A DNA stretch of 64,000 nt from Dioscorea cayenensis subsp. rotundata (GCF_009730915.1 NC_052487.1:4532649-4596648); one strand, 5' to 3'; shown: positions 13,101-25,800, counted from the stretch's first letter. The notes: generated from the letters alone by a model not told the origin. Translations and numbers: made by a program.

Positions 13101-13700
13101 ATTGAAAGTTGGAAGGATTCCAATGAATTAGTAATTTATTTATTCTAGTGGTGGTGGGTTATTTTTTTTTAAAATTAAATAATTAATAATAAATAAATAT
13201 TTTTTTTTAAAAAAATAGTTATGATTAATGGGGCAGGTGCCAAACGATATGGAGGGTAATAAAGTAAGTGGGGCCCAGTAAAGGCCAAGTACGGAACCTG
13301 ACCGGATGCGGATCTTGGTGTAGGTCAGTGGGAGAGCAATCTAGGACTTATATAATTTTAGCAAACATGAGGGGCCTACATGCAAAATGGATCCCCAAAC
13401 ATTTCTTAAACATTATTAAATAGAATAACCGAATCTCACATAATTTAATAAAAATTTAGTTATCTATCAAAATTATCTCTAATTTATATTTTCACATTTC
13501 TCTCTCATATTAAATTTTAAAAAAAATTGAATAGAGTGAGGGTAATTTTAGAGAAAAAAAAAATAATTTTTGATGTTTAAAATAACATATAAAAAGGAAC
13601 ATGAGTTTATGACATATAAAAAAAAATAGAGAGAGTATTATTAATGTTTATTTATCAAAATTAAATTTTCATAATATAATTTTATTATTTTATAATTATT
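10194..13700. other. A+T-rich intergenic DNA
   Basis: No gene was recognised. Visible details are a CACGTG at 12005-12010, an (AT)n run at about 12043-12062, a (GAA)n run at about 12191-12224, and a short less A+T-rich patch at about 13230-13345. The patch contains GGGGCCCA and could be a distal regulatory block of the CRF gene. Confidence 0.45.
12191..12224. repeat. (GAA)n microsatellite
   Basis: About eleven GAA triplets in a row. Confidence 0.9.
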
Positions 13701-13729
13701 TACTATGAAAAATTTTTATAAGCATGGGA

Positions 13730-13923
13730 GGCATCAATTACGCTGGTTTAATGACCTTGTAAGGATAAATTCCCCTGTCATACACCAGAAAGGAGAAAAC
13801 GAGAGGCATTCTTTACAAAAAACTCTTACAGTGGATCAAATACAATGCGACTTAAAAGCCTTTAACTCGAGACCTCTCAATCACAATACATGGTAATTAC
13901 CACTGGGCTAGCCCACCACGGTT
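13730..13923 (-). mobile_element. tRNA-derived SINE-like element, minus strand
   Basis: Read on the minus strand, the head has a good pol III A-box (TAGCCCAGTGG, 13900-13910), then GTGATTGAGAGGTCTC and a degenerate B-box region. A body and tail of about 130 bases follow. The GTGATTGAGAGGTCTC core and a later GAGTTTT-TGTAA segment recur in the copy near 30.5 kb, which supports a dispersed SINE family. Target-site duplications were not identified. Confidence 0.55.
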
Positions 13924-13929
13924 TTTATT

Positions 13930-14757
13930 ATTAAACTGTATTTAAAATAGTGTTATATGAATTTATCTAAAATCAATATAAAATAATGAAAACAATTTTG
14001 ATGTAATATTGGATACCAAGTACTTATTTTATAAAATTTATTTAAGTAAGTGGGATGAATTTAAAAAGTCTGATCAAGTGATTAATGTGCATAATGATGT
14101 TGATTATTGAATATAAGTACTTAATAATGTATTAGATTATTGGTTCTTTTTTTCTTCTTTTTTTTGCAAATCCCTATAAAGTGTTTTTTATTATAATTAC
14201 TGCAGCTCTATAATTTGTAATAATTGAAGAAATATATCTTACAAAATTCACATGTTTTTATAGTAACATAATTCATAAAGGTATTAATAATGAATATAAA
14301 GATTGGAATTTCATTGCACTCATTTATTAATTTCTTTTTTTTTAATTTTTATTTTTGCAAAACAAAATCCACAAGTTCTCATGAAATTTCTCCATGCAAT
14401 CCTAGTGCATGGTGCAATGTACTTTGTGTATTTAATAAGGTTTTTTTATAAATATAAAAAGGAATTAATGAAATAATTTGGTACTTATGATTCGGATCAT
14501 GAAAATTAAATTTTGAAGAATGGCCGTACAAAAAAAAACTTTAATTGTTTTTAAATCTCGCTCTGAAAACGAAACATATCATGATCCAATTCCATTTAAT
14601 ATTGTACTTTTTTATTGTTTTTTATTTTCATAAATTTACTCAAAATTAATTTTTTATGCCATGAATAAATGATGGATTTTTTTTAATCATAATAAGAGTA
14701 ATATTAATGATCAGTTTCCCTTCGTTATTTCTTTTCATTGCGCTTGTATTGTCAGTG

Positions 14758-14799
<42 letters not shown>

Positions 14800-15295
14800 G
14801 AAACACTATGTTCCCTTTCCTATTATCCTCATTATTGATATCATCCAAATAATTTTATAAATATTAATAATTTGTTTGTTTTTAGTGATTAATTCCTTAT
14901 TTATTTCATTTAATATTCATTGCTTTATTTATTAATTTCAAATACGAATAAAAAAACAGTAACCAAACCAAACACATTATCTTACATAATACTTGCTTTC
15001 AAACACAAACCTAATTAAATATTATAATTACCATAGTAAATTATCTATTTTTCATTATAAATAAATAGATAAATAAATAAATAGCAATTCCGTGGTGCAA
15101 TGCACGGAACATGCATAGTGTCCGGCCAAGGTAGTATTGGTACCATCGTCATCCCAAAAAGCAACATTCATTCAACACTAACTAATTCTCCATTTATTTA
15201 TTTATTTATTAATAATAAATGAAAGTTATCAGTATTAGACTAATTTTTTTTTATTTAAAAAAAAAAAAGAGAGAGAAACTAATAATGCAAATGAG
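13930..15295. other. A+T-rich intergenic DNA
   Basis: No gene or recognisable element was found. It contains a (TTA)n run of about 42 bases at 14758-14799 and short ATTT/AAAT runs near 15060 and 15195. Confidence 0.45.
14758..14799. repeat. (TTA)n microsatellite
   Basis: Perfect trinucleotide run of about 14 units. Confidence 0.9.
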
Positions 15296-15299
15296 TTGA

Positions 15300-15545
15300 A
15301 GATGAACACGTGTCAGTCAAAGGATGGGACGTTTGTGGTGATGTGATTCTGAAGAAAAGGTCAGACCCACACATGATACACGAGTTAACTCACCTCAACC
15401 CAACCTCACCGAGTTAACTCGACCGTCCAGCCACCGCCAGCTGTCGGTTCCACACTGGGTCACTCCCCAGCGAATCACGCGGCGCCTCGTGCCATTCCAC
15501 CGGATCCCAACCGGAATCTCCGGTCCACAAAATCTAAACCGCGAT
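15300..15545 (+). promoter_or_regulatory. CRF upstream promoter block
   Basis: A G+C-richer block about 0.6-0.85 kb before the CRF start codon. It begins with a G-box in ABRE context (CACGTGTC, 15307-15314) followed at once by AGTCAAAGG, a W-box-like TGAC core. It also carries two GAGTTAACTC palindromes and several CCGGAATC/CCGGTCC strings. It probably serves stress- or hormone-responsive regulation of the downstream gene; this is inferred from motifs and position only. Confidence 0.45.
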
Positions 15546-15726
15546 AACAGCGATCTTTTTAATTTAAAAAAATTTTTTTTTGAAAAACTCTCCCCATTCC
15601 CAAATCTCTTTCCAAAAAATAAAACAAAAATCTCCTTAAATAATTTTTTTTTTTGAATTCAAAGAAAATTTTTAGCATGTTTCAAAACCCTTATTTTGGT
15701 AATTTTTTTTTTTAAAAAAAAAATCC

Positions 15727-15734
15727 TATAAAAA
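15727..15734 (+). promoter_or_regulatory. Candidate TATA box of the CRF gene
   Basis: TATAAAAA lies 436 bases before the ATG, followed by CACC-containing sequence and a C/T-rich leader. That implies a 5' untranslated region of roughly 400 bases. Confidence 0.5.
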
Positions 15735-15887
15735 CCACCCTTTAGCCCACACATCACCACTGAAGACATACACCCTTTCTCTATTATTTTCATTTTATAT
15801 CTTTTTTCTTTTTAGGATAGCCTTTATCCTTCTCCTTCTCCACGGACACACACACTCTGTTCTGTTCTGTTCTCTTTAAGTTCAAAC

Positions 15888-15942
15888 TATATATATATAT
15901 ATATATATATATATCTCAGTTGTTGTTGTTGTTGTTGTTGTT
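15888..15942. repeat. (AT)n and (GTT)n microsatellites in the CRF leader
   Basis: An AT run at about 15888-15914 is followed by a GTT run at about 15919-15942. Both lie within the predicted 5' untranslated region. Confidence 0.8.
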
Positions 15943-16108
15943 CCTTGAGTTCAGAGTGGCCTTTCTTTCTAAGAAATTTCTCACTGCTCTCTCTCCCATA
16001 TCTATTTCTCCGTATTCATTTGTTCTTTTTCTCCTTTTTCTTTTATATTATTATATATTATTATAATATATTATTATTTCGAAGAAACCTGAAACCCTTA
16101 ATTAAAGT

Positions 16109-16132
16109 ATGACTCTCACAATATCTTCCTGA
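16109..16132 (+). CDS. Upstream ORF (7 codons) in the CRF leader
   Basis: ATG at 16109 opens a frame of seven codons (MTLTISS) ending at TGA 16130-16132, 30 bases before the CRF start at 16163. The uORF is in frame with the main gene, so its stop codon also marks the upstream limit of the CRF frame. It could lower translation of the CRF protein. Whether ribosomes use it cannot be told from sequence. Confidence 0.4.
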   Translation: MTLTISS

Positions 16133-16162
16133 TTGTTTCCCAATCTAACATTTCCTTCGCGA

Positions 16163-17092
16163 ATGAAGCTCAAGCGCATCACCATGGTTTCCAAACCTCT
16201 TTCGCCGGCGCCGGCGCAATGTCCGAGAATGCTAAGAATATCGTGCGACGATTACGAAGCCACCGACTCTTCCAGCGACGACGACGACGATGAACCTTGC
16301 CGTCGCGTCAAGAGATACGTTCAAGAGATCCGGTTTGAGACGGCGAAACCCGCAGGAAAACAACAGCAGCAGCAGCTGAATAATAATAATAAGAAGAAGA
16401 AGAAGAAGAAGAAGCCAACCCCGTCTCCGGCGTTGGCTAGTGACACAACGACGACGAGGTTCCGTGGTGTCCGACGACGTCCATGGGGGAAATACGCCGC
16501 GGAGATACGAGATCCATGGCGGCGAGTTCGTGTTTGGCTTGGGACTTTCAACACCGCCGAAGAAGCCGCCATGGTTTACGATTCCGCCGCCATCCAGCTC
16601 CGTGGCCCTGACGCCACCACCAACTTCTCTCACCCTCCTCCTCCGTTGCCATCACCGTCACCATCACCATCACCATCACCGCCGACTGTTAACGCGACGT
16701 CGACCTCCGGCGGGTACGAGTCCGGGGATGAGTCACATGCGGTGTTGTCTTCGCCGACGTCCGTGCTCCGGCCGTTCTCGGGTGATCAAGGTGAATCGGA
16801 GAAGAAGGAGAGTGGCGGTAATGTTACCGGGGCAGCGGTGAGAATACCGGAGGAGGAGTTGGGTGAGTTTATGTTGCCGTTTGAGGAGGTGCCGCTTTAC
16901 AGTGATTTCCTCGGCTTCGGTGAAGCCGAGCCGATGATGATCTTCGACGACTCGGCTCAGATCGGCTTCATCTCCGCCGCCGATGATTTAATGAGAGATC
17001 TCGGCGACTCGTCTTTGCCCACGTGGCAAGGTGACGATTTTTTCAAAGACATCGCCGATCTTTTCCCCATCGAACCCTTGCCTGCGATTTGA
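16163..17092 (+). CDS. CRF: Cytokinin response factor, AP2/ERF group VI (309 aa)
   Basis: A nuclear transcription factor of the ERF family, cytokinin-response-factor clade. The start is the ATG at 16163: an in-frame TGA sits at 16130-16132 and no ATG lies between. The CRF domain is at about residues 23-58 ([16 protein letters not shown] then [10 protein letters not shown]). A poly-Lys tract at about 77-84 may act as nuclear signal. The single AP2/ERF domain spans about 99-155 ([20 protein letters not shown], then [15 protein letters not shown]); the Ala in AAEIRD is typical of ERF rather than DREB proteins and predicts GCC-box binding. A Pro-Ser repeat follows, then SPTSVL, the putative phosphorylation motif of this group, and an acidic C-terminus suited to activation. 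It is a single uninterrupted exon, normal for the family. Which CRF number it matches cannot be decided here. Confidence 0.93.
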   Translation: MKLKRITMVSKPLSPAPAQCPRMLRISCDDYEATDSSSDDDDDEPCRRVKRYVQEIRFETAKPAGKQQQQQLNNNNKKKKKKKKPTPSPALASDTTTTRFRGVRRRPWGKYAAEIRDPWRRVRVWLGTFNTAEEAAMVYDSAAIQLRGPDATTNFSHPPPPLPSPSPSPSPSPPTVNATSTSGGYESGDESHAVLSSPTSVLRPFSGDQGESEKKESGGNVTGAAVRIPEEELGEFMLPFEEVPLYSDFLGFGEAEPMMIFDDSAQIGFISAADDLMRDLGDSSLPTWQGDDFFKDIADLFPIEPLPAI

Positions 17093-18278
17093 AAGAAAGA
17101 AAGAATCTTTTTTCCGTTTCCTTTCCCGTTTCCACCGAGGATTCCCCCGCCGCGCGCCGATTTAATCGGCCGGTTTTGTAGCGGCAACCAAACACCGGCT
17201 CTTTTTATTTTATTTTATTTTAATTATTTTGTTTTTTTTTTCCACTAAAATTAGTTTTTTTTTTTCCTTTAAGTAATATAAAATGTTTTGTTTTAGTTAT
17301 TTATGGTACCAAACTTATTACATATGGCTTGATATTCCCACCCTGATATTTCTAAATTCTACCTCTTTATTAGCTTATGGACTAAATATATATATATATA
17401 TGGGAAAAACTCAAAAAAGGATGTTGATAAGATGGATGGAAATTGATAGAGAGAAAGATATGGTGAAAAGGATTTATGGAGATGAATTATTATTTAATAT
17501 AATAAGGATAAAAAAATATATATTATGTCTAAGATTGGAGACAAAAGTAGCGTGCAACGTGTACTATGAGAGGACAAAGATTGTCTAGTGTAGCTGTTTC
17601 CTAATGCTTGAGATATAAATACGTCCATTGAACCTGAACGCGTGTCATGCATTGTTGGTACTTTTTAGTCTTTATGTATGTTCTAAGTTTCTAACTCTAA
17701 GCATTGCTTCAAGATAATAATAATAATAATAAAAATAATAATAATATTGTTATTGTTATTATTATTAGTTTAAATTTTTTTTATTTATTTGGAGAATGTT
17801 TATAGGTTAGCAAACTTTCTCTTTCGTACTTTTACAATGAGATTTATGTTTTCTATGTTATGAAAAAACAAAATAAATAGTTTTTCAAAGTTTGATCGGA
17901 GAGATCTAGGTTGTTATGGCTCTCAGTACTTTATTTCAAATTAATTTTAAATATTTTATAAACTATGTTATTATTCTATATTTATGTATATATTGAAAAT
18001 ATTAGAAAAAGGGTTGAATTAAGTATTATGGACTTCTTTTAATATAGGTAGGATTTTGGGATCAAGATCTTCACTTATTTGGCAAAAAAGTCCAATTAGA
18101 ATCTCATGACATAATTAATCTCATGTTACAATTATATTTAGATATATAACAAACCCTATTTTAATGTAGCAAAAGATTAAAAATTATTTTTGCATTTGGA
18201 GTTTTCTTCCTTAATGAGGTATTAAGATTGCAAGAGATTCTCTAATCACAAACATCCAAATAAAGCTTTTGCTAATCC

Positions 18279-18346
<68 letters not shown>

Positions 18347-20730
18347 ATGATTATACATATGAGAATGATACAAAAATAAAAAAATAAAGATAATATTAAT
18401 AAAAGAAAGAATTAAAATTTTTTTTTTGAGAAAAATAACATTTCTATATAAGGACTGATTGAATAAAACATGCAATCACTAGAAAAGTATCATCGACAAA
18501 ACGAAAAATTAAAATAAAGAACAGAAAAAACATATTCTAAAGAGGAAATGGCCGGTGAAGAAGTGCAAATAAGTGTAGCTAATCATTGAAGCTTTCATAT
18601 AAATCTAAAGGATTTGCATCTTTGTTGTCTAGTTATATAGTCAAGTCACATTTCATGAAATGCTTTATACGTAGATATATTCTCCTTCAAAACAAGCTTT
18701 AAAACATTGCCTTTTGTCAATAGATATGCACCTTGATTTCTTAAAGGAGACAAAGCCATGTTTCTTCATTATGGACCACAATGTGGTCCATGAAAATGTA
18801 TCATGTCAACAAACACTTAATGTTACATGGTAATTTAATTATATTTTTGTATTTCTAAGAACATTTGTTCTTCTTGGTAATTAAGAAGTAGTGTTTATAT
18901 ATGTAGATAAGAGTTCTCTAAGCATAGTGATTTGTATGATAAAATTACCATTTAATATAAAGTTTATATATATTTTTTACAAAAATTTAAAACATTGTCA
19001 TTGATATTTGGACAGGAAAAAAAAATATTTTCGCTTGTTTTTTTATAATGAGTACATGTTTTTATTAGTCTACTAATTTCTATACTTGATTTATTTTTAT
19101 AATAATACAACTTAACATTGAGATCATTTCCCAAATGATATATTAATAAAAAAAAGGGAAATTTCTCATAAATGGCCGAAGAAAATTAAAGAAAAAAGAA
19201 AAAAAAAATATGATAATTATCAATAATTTCTTATAAGCTAAAAAGAACAATTCTATAGAGAAGACTATTTTTTAAGCATAATTTTTTTAATAATAATATT
19301 ATTAAATATAAAATTCTTTGATATATCTATAATAATGCCCAATGATATCTGAATGAAAGGGAAAGGGAAATCTGTCCCAAGTGGTCCAAGAAAACATAAT
19401 ATATCAACAAATATGTATCAAAAGAAAAATAAATACACATTCAAGCAAACATTAAAATTATTTCATAGTAATAATACTCTTCCAAATACATACATACATA
19501 CATATATATATATATGTATATATTATTATAAAAAAATTGACCATTTATATTAGAGTGAAAGGGAAGTTTGTCACCATTCAAAGGGTGTTGCTGAAGTAGC
19601 AGACCAAGTTGGTAAATGTTTACAACTTACAACTGCCACATTACAATGTAGGGTTGCTTTCCCTTGATTGAATCCCTCCCTATTTATACATCACTCAATT
19701 TTGTTAAATTTAATATCATAAATACAAACATTTCCTAGGGTTTATCACCACCTCTTCATGCACACATCTTTGTCACTCTAGTACATGCAAATAGTGGGGG
19801 CTAGAGTCACCAGACTAAAGAGTAGGTTGACCATTTAAAAAAAATAAATATTGAAATACGATTAAAATGGTATGAACATATTCTACGTGTTGATTAGAAA
19901 CATAATAAAATAACATGTTTGAGTTTGGTTTATTTAGTCTTTTTACCTTTAAAAATCAGTGGTGGAAAGAAAGGATTTATATAACTGACTCTAAATAGTT
20001 GGGATTAACCTGTTTTTGTTCTTGTATTTAATTTACTGAAATATTAAAAGGTATATTAGTAAATGAGTTTGGGGAAGTTTGATGTAAATGCAAACATACA
20101 TGCATGCATGCATTCATGGGAGTCATGAGTATGGAGGAGATTATAATGAAATGGGGAATGTTTGGAAGAATGAAGGCCACTTGCTTTAGAGAGATGATGC
20201 ACAGCTGTATGTGGTCTAGTGTAGTCATTGTTAAGACAAAAATGGACAGCTTGTGTTTTTGTTTTCTTTTGGTTTCATTCATTCTCAACCTTTCTCTATT
20301 CTTTTAAACATGATTAATCTGAAAAAAAAAAAATCTAAGTTTGAATCATACATACAATCATGAGGTCCTTCTTTCTTCCTTTAATTCAAACATAAATAAA
20401 ATATGGAGGATTACTAGTGATAGATTTAATAATGGCTAGTGGAAAATGTAGGTATGATTTCAGATGTTGTCTTTATGTTTTCTTTTGATGATTACTTACT
20501 GGTCTCCTACCTTCCAGTTTTGTATGCTGGTTGGTATGCATCTTATTTTCTAGTTGCCTAATGTTTAGGATGAATATAAATCTAAGTTTTCATCCCCTTT
20601 ATTTTTATTTTTTTGTTGTTGAAAATAGAGAGGTAGATAGAAAAAAAGATAAAAAGTAAATAAATACATGTAAAACTTTACTGTTTTACTGCATCAACTT
20701 ATTACAGTAATTAAGAGTCAAAACATAACT
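17093..20730. other. Intergenic DNA between CRF and PDV1
   Basis: A+T-rich, with short frames lacking any domain. Notable items are TTA/AAT triplet runs near 17717-17765 and a long (AT)n run at 18282-18344. A promoter-like stretch near 19675-19690 (TATTTATACA) has no recognisable gene behind it. Confidence 0.45.
18282..18344. repeat. (AT)n microsatellite, about 63 bases
   Basis: Long uninterrupted AT dinucleotide tract, likely variable in length among individuals. Confidence 0.92.
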
Positions 20731-21031
20731 TCATCAGCATTGTAACCAAAACAGAGAACATGTATATATTGACTTTACAAAGCTGAGAATAACCGTATTA
20801 CATTTATCGAATTCGTATTGGACACTGATAAATAATTCTAGGACAATACTAAGTGCGATTAGATGGAAAAAAAACCCGCTAATCCTACGTAAGAAAACTG
20901 AACAGATGGCAGGATACAACAGTTGCAAGAAGCCTCGGCGAAGCTATTTGCAGAGAAAGGTTTTCAGTTCTCCTAACAAGTGTCAGAACAAACATGATAA
21001 ACAAGCATAAGCATAAGATTTTCGACTGAGA

Positions 21032-24000
21032 TTAACCCCTAGCAGACAATACATTAAACTGCTTTTGCTGATTTGTGGAGGATGGATCTGGCAGAAAGAG
21101 ATTCTTGTTTTTTCTCTTGTTTGGAAAAGTTTGATCATTGGCATGTTCAGTTTCACTCTTGAATGCCATTTGATGCAGTTGTAGTAAGGCGAGCATGCTG
21201 ACGGCAAAGACGGAAGCATTCATCACTAAACCACTGAAATTCTCCAATCTGAAGGTCCGTTTTGCTATTGATAGACTGGACATCAACATTTGCATCAAGA
21301 AATTCGATTGCTTTTCATCGTGGTTGTCATTGTTTCTTGGTATCTCAAACAGGTTCTCAGGTGCAACAAAGTGACCAGTTGTCTCATGCACATAACCAAC
21401 AAATGCTCGAGCTTCTTCGATGACTTTGTACTTCTTCCCCTGATGCTCAGCCAGTCTCATGGCAAGAACAATACGACTCTGTTCTAACCTTGCCACGGCT
21501 GCATCTCGTTCTGCTCGTTGTTGAGATTGTACGGTCTGTAAACAACATTAAATGATCAACTTCGAGGATTAGAATTACAGTTTATCAATATTCAAGTATC
21601 ACATTAAATATAGGTCCAACATGATAAATGACCTAACACTTAACACCAAATTGTTCTGAAGGTCATGATCACTGTGCATAATCAGAGAACATGAAAGAAA
21701 AAGGAATTTATTTCCTTAGAATTCATCTTACAGATAAGTTTCATCAATTTCATAAGAGAAAATCACAAAATGGAATAAAAAACACCATAAGTCAAAAATC
21801 CATATGATCCTATATGTGCCCACAATTTACATTTAATGGAACCTTTACTCCAAAGGAAACATTTCATTAATTTATTCAAATAAACTCGGAGTGAAATTTA
21901 TTCATGTTACAGGCTTGGGTCAGTGGAAAATTAATATCTAATAGACCTAGGGACTCAAATGTGTAGTGCATTGATAACTTCAAAGAATAAGTTGTAGGTT
22001 TGAAAATATCAGGAACTAAAAAATGTTCTGAACGACATAGATTTTTTTTTCTTGTTTTGTTATTATTTGCTTTTTCAAAAAGATAGCTCAGGTGATTTTT
22101 GTGATTTACTCACATTTATTTCTTTCTCCAAACAATACTTTCTATGTAAGTGTGCAAGTATGCATTTATAAGCATGTAATCAACTAACATTACAAATGCA
22201 TATGATTTCTAAAAAACTCACGATCAAAGTCCTATCTTAAGCAAAGAGATAAAGGAAAAACTAAGTAGAATGCAAGAGAAGAGAAAATGGAAGTCAGGCC
22301 ATCCTGAGATTTAACATTGCCACAATGCATTAATTCATCAGGAAAAACCTATTATATGATATTAAAAGAACAAACTATGAAGCATAGAGGGGTCATGAGA
22401 AATCAGATAATTGCCAAATAGTTAGGAATTTAAGTCAACATGCTTGGATAGGTATTCAATGAGGGTTCTCATGATGAAAAAGAAGTATAAGAAGAATAAG
22501 GAAAATAAAACTAAAATGGGTATGGGTGAAATTTCCAAGATAAGTGTTCCTCTCTTTGCAAAGCAAAGTAGTCTACCACACTAAGGCTGCTAGGCCAGAA
22601 TTGTCCACCCTTGCAGAGCAAACTTTCCTAGTCTTAATGCTTGGATGAATCATTTATCTTTAGATGACAAAATTTCAAGTTTTGAAGTTGAGCCAAATAA
22701 GGTAGCTACCAAATTCCTAAGTTAAAATTACTTGAATAAGATTGCCAGATTTAAGAGTTGACAAGATTTCCTTTCATCGTGCAACAAATGGACTAAAGAC
22801 TGTTGATCAAGTTCCCAACTCTAAGGAGTTCAAATTACCTGACAATGCAAGGACTCATCAAGATCACACACGCCAGACACCTTTATTTTATTGTAGAGTA
22901 ACATATACACATATAAGAAGTGTCCATCTTCAGGTTGAAAATATTGGTTATGATCAATGATTAAAAGGAAACAATCACAATTGACCCAACAATCTTAAAT
23001 CTCAATTACTAAGTATAAAAAGTTTGTTTTTTTTCCAAACACATTAAATCACCATTTTTTTAATTAAAAAAAAAAGTTCCACTCCTACATAAAGACGTCC
23101 ATCATTTTTGTTTTTGCCCATAGGTTGATACCTTCAATGAAACTCTGGTATACTTATTTCATGCTATACTTGAACTACTTATTAGTGTACCCCAGTTATA
23201 TACTTACTTATATACTTACCCTGTTGTTGTTAATATCATTTTGCACAAGACAAGATCCTCATCTATGGCAGACTCAATTTTATCCAAAACTTCTGTAATA
23301 CCCCTTATCCCATCACCTTGCTACAATATTGATTTTTCTCTTTAGGTTCAAAGCCATTTCTGAATCATACAAAGACCCAAGAACACATCCCCATCCCCAT
23401 AGTTTAATTGAAGAATCATATGCTCATCTTATAAGTGTGGATTTTTTCTTCCTTGAACAAATAACAATGATTAGCATGCAAAAAATAAAAGGTGCTGCAT
23501 GCTTAAAGATTTGCCTCAAAGCGTGAAATAAGCAATGAACATAACATAATCATCAGGCGCATGAAAGCAAACCAACCAGACTAGAAAAGATGAACTCAAC
23601 AAGGACACAAGCGGATGTACAAAATTATAGATCACATAGACAAAAAACATTATGCTTTTATTCTAAGGCATATTCTTTCAAATACTCATAACCCATCTAT
23701 CAATTTTGGCCAGCTATAATATCCTAATTTGGCACAGAACCTGCCTCCATCTGCCCATTTAGTTTCTACATTCTGCTTCTTCTCCCTAGTTGCTCATACT
23801 AGAGCTTAAGAACAAGCAATGCTTCAATCTTAATATCAAAACATCATCAGAGAGCTAAGCACTCCATCAAGTAACACAGCTGTCTATTGAAGTGATTAAT
23901 GCATTACAAATGTGAGTACAGAGATTGTAGTCACCAAAATGGTGGTATACGCTATCCCAGATGCTACGATATATCAAATATTTGAGTTGTTGAATAATCC

Positions 24001-24894
24001 GCAAAATGACAGAACTCTAATACGCTATACATTCCTTCTACCTATATATAGCTCAATTTCATCTTTACAATCCCATCCTAGTCACATAACCTCAAAATCC
24101 CTTTTCCTAATTCAAATCTAATCATCTAACGCTCAACATCTCATAATATTCACAAAATCAATAAAAAGGTTTTGTCCATCAAAATCAAAACAAAGGTTTT
24201 ACCATGTCATAAATGTATCATCCAATACCATGCACCCTTTTAGCCATGTAAAATATGGTTTAAAGCTAAACTCATTGTTCTCATCAGCACTTCAGTACAA
24301 CTCAATACAAAAGACTCTTCCACTCTTAAAACCAAAAATCCATAATTCCAGTTGCCATACAGCACTTTCAAAATCTATCCTCTAGAAAATTAATCAATTA
24401 AAACCTAATCACAGCCACCAAATTCGAATTCACATCACAGTAATTCCCAAAAAATCACAAAATTATTAACAAAAACCATTTTTACCCAAATGTGTAAATT
24501 CATCAAACAAAGCAATCATCATCAAAATTCTCAAATCGAATAATTTCAAAAAAGAAAAAAGAAAGAAAAGAAAAGAACGCACATGAAAGAACTCAAGCTG
24601 GTCTTCAAGGCTCTCAAGCGCATTCCTAATGTTATTGAGGCTCCTGGCCTCAGCCAAAGCAGCATCATCAGCAACACCAAAGCCCTTAACGAAAACAAAC
24701 CCACCCCTGTCATCATCTCCTCCGGCAGCCTCCTCCGTCTCCCGGTGCTTCATCTCGGGCTTTCCAAGGGTTTTCACGGAGCGGAGGAAGTGAGACCTGG
24801 AAATAGCGTGGATAGCATCGCTGATCTTGTCGTGGAGGTCCCAGATCCTCTCCAAGACGGCCTCGATCTCCTCCATTTCCATCTCCCATCCCAT
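21032..24894 (-). CDS. PDV1: PDV1, plastid division protein (2 exons, 271 aa)
   Basis: PLASTID DIVISION 1, a plant-specific outer-envelope chloroplast protein. It recruits the dynamin-related ARC5/DRP5B to the division ring and contacts the inner-envelope division machinery (PARC6/ARC6) through its C-terminus. Exon 1 is 24894-24583 (104 codons). Exon 2 is 21535-21032 (167 codons plus stop), joined in phase 0 across a GT-AG intron of about 3.05 kb. The N-terminus (MEEIEAVLERIWDLHDKISD) and the junction (LEDQLEFFH to RLEQSRIVLAMRLAEHQGK) follow the family closely. Residues about 75-140 look helical, as expected for the cytosolic coiled coil. One membrane segment lies at about 205-228 (NASVFAVSMLALLQLHQMAF). 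The protein ends in ARG, keeping the terminal glycine known to matter for partner binding in Arabidopsis. Length is within one residue of Arabidopsis PDV1. No damage is seen. Confidence 0.95.
21536..24582 (-). other. PDV1 intron, about 3 kb
   Basis: Large single intron with donor GTGCGT at 24582 and acceptor TACAG at 21536. It is A+T-rich with no recognisable coding or transposon remnant on either strand. Confidence 0.85.
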
Positions 24895-24985
24895 TGAGAG
24901 AAACTAGGGTTTCTGGAGCTCCGAGAGGGTTCCGCAGGGGAAAAAGAGAGGGAAAGCAAAAATCAAGGAAACACATCGACTTTGC

Positions 24986-24993
24986 TAATTATA
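24986..24993 (-). promoter_or_regulatory. Candidate TATA element of PDV1
   Basis: TATAATTA on the minus strand, about 95 bases before the start codon. It is weak and could be coincidental in A+T-rich DNA. Confidence 0.3.
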
Positions 24994-25001
24994 CGCCCCT
25001 T

Positions 25002-25489
25002 TTTTTATTAATATTAAATATTTTTTGAATTTTGAAAATTAAATATTATTTTATTATATTTGTGAACAGCCTCAACGTGTGTGTGTGTGTGTATGGCCTT
25101 GTAATATAAATAAATTATTATGTGCTTTATCTAATAAAAAATAATATTTTATTTCTATAATTTTGGCTGGTTCTTGCTTTTTGTTGATCAAATCATGAAT
25201 GAATAAGAAGAAAGAATTGATATTTATCTTTTAAAGATCAACATTTGTTCTAAATATTGTATTTGGAAGTTGGAACCCGTGATTTTTTTTAATTTTAAAA
25301 ATGGTAAGTAATTCATATGGCACAGTTGTGTGGCCAGACTTTTTAATTATATTAAGCACAAACTTTTGGTTTATACAATGCACCATTATGAACAAGGGGT
25401 GGAATCAGGGGCAAAATTAAAGAAATGGTATCTTTAATTTTTAAAAATTATAAATATTAAAAAATTTATATTCATTCAAACTCAAGATT
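25002..25489. other. PDV1 upstream intergenic DNA
   Basis: A+T-rich DNA with a short (GT)n run near 25078-25091. No gene was recognised. Confidence 0.4.
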
Positions 25490-25497
25490 GTAATAAT
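25490..25497. repeat. Left target-site duplication of the hAT element
   Basis: GTAATAAT, repeated exactly at 29800-29807 on the other side of the element. Confidence 0.85.
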
Positions 25498-25509
25498 TAT
25501 GGGTGTATT

Positions 25510-25800
25510 CGAGCCGAGCCGAGCTTTGATGTGTTCAAGCTCGGCTTGTGACTAAAAAGATGAGCTCGAGCTCGGCTCGTGGCTTGAATCGAGCTTTAAA
25601 TATTGTTTGAGCTCGGCTCGTTTGAGGAATTATTGAACTCGAGCTCGGCTCAAGCTCGACTCGAGAAAGCTTGTTTATTAGTTCGTTCAAGCTCGAGTTC
25701 ATTTAACTGCTCGTTTAGAAGCTCGTTTGAGCTCATGTTCGCTAAATGCTCGTTTAGAAGCTCGTTCATGAAGCTCGTTTGAAAAGCTCGTTTATGAAGA
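25510..25800. repeat. hAT left subterminal repeat cluster
   Basis: Many direct and inverted copies of GAGCTCG, GCTCGGCTCG and GAAGCTCGTT in about 290 bases, matched by a similar cluster at the right end. Such arrays are binding sites for the transposase in related elements. Confidence 0.75.

Noticed and set aside
16133..16162. Extension of the CRF protein ten codons upstream to 16133
   Set aside because: The codon at 16133 is TTG, directly after an in-frame TGA. The first ATG is at 16163.
16232..16841. Long open frames on the minus strand and in another plus frame over the CRF gene
   Set aside because: They are shadows of the G+C-rich CRF coding sequence. They have low-complexity translations and no domain.
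17283..17588. 101-codon frame after the CRF gene
   Set aside because: It is A+T-rich and low in complexity, with no domain. It is consistent with chance in this composition.
19560..20310. Possible microRNA or small gene behind a TATTTATACA box
   Set aside because: I found no known plant miRNA sequence, no convincing hairpin by eye and no coding domain.
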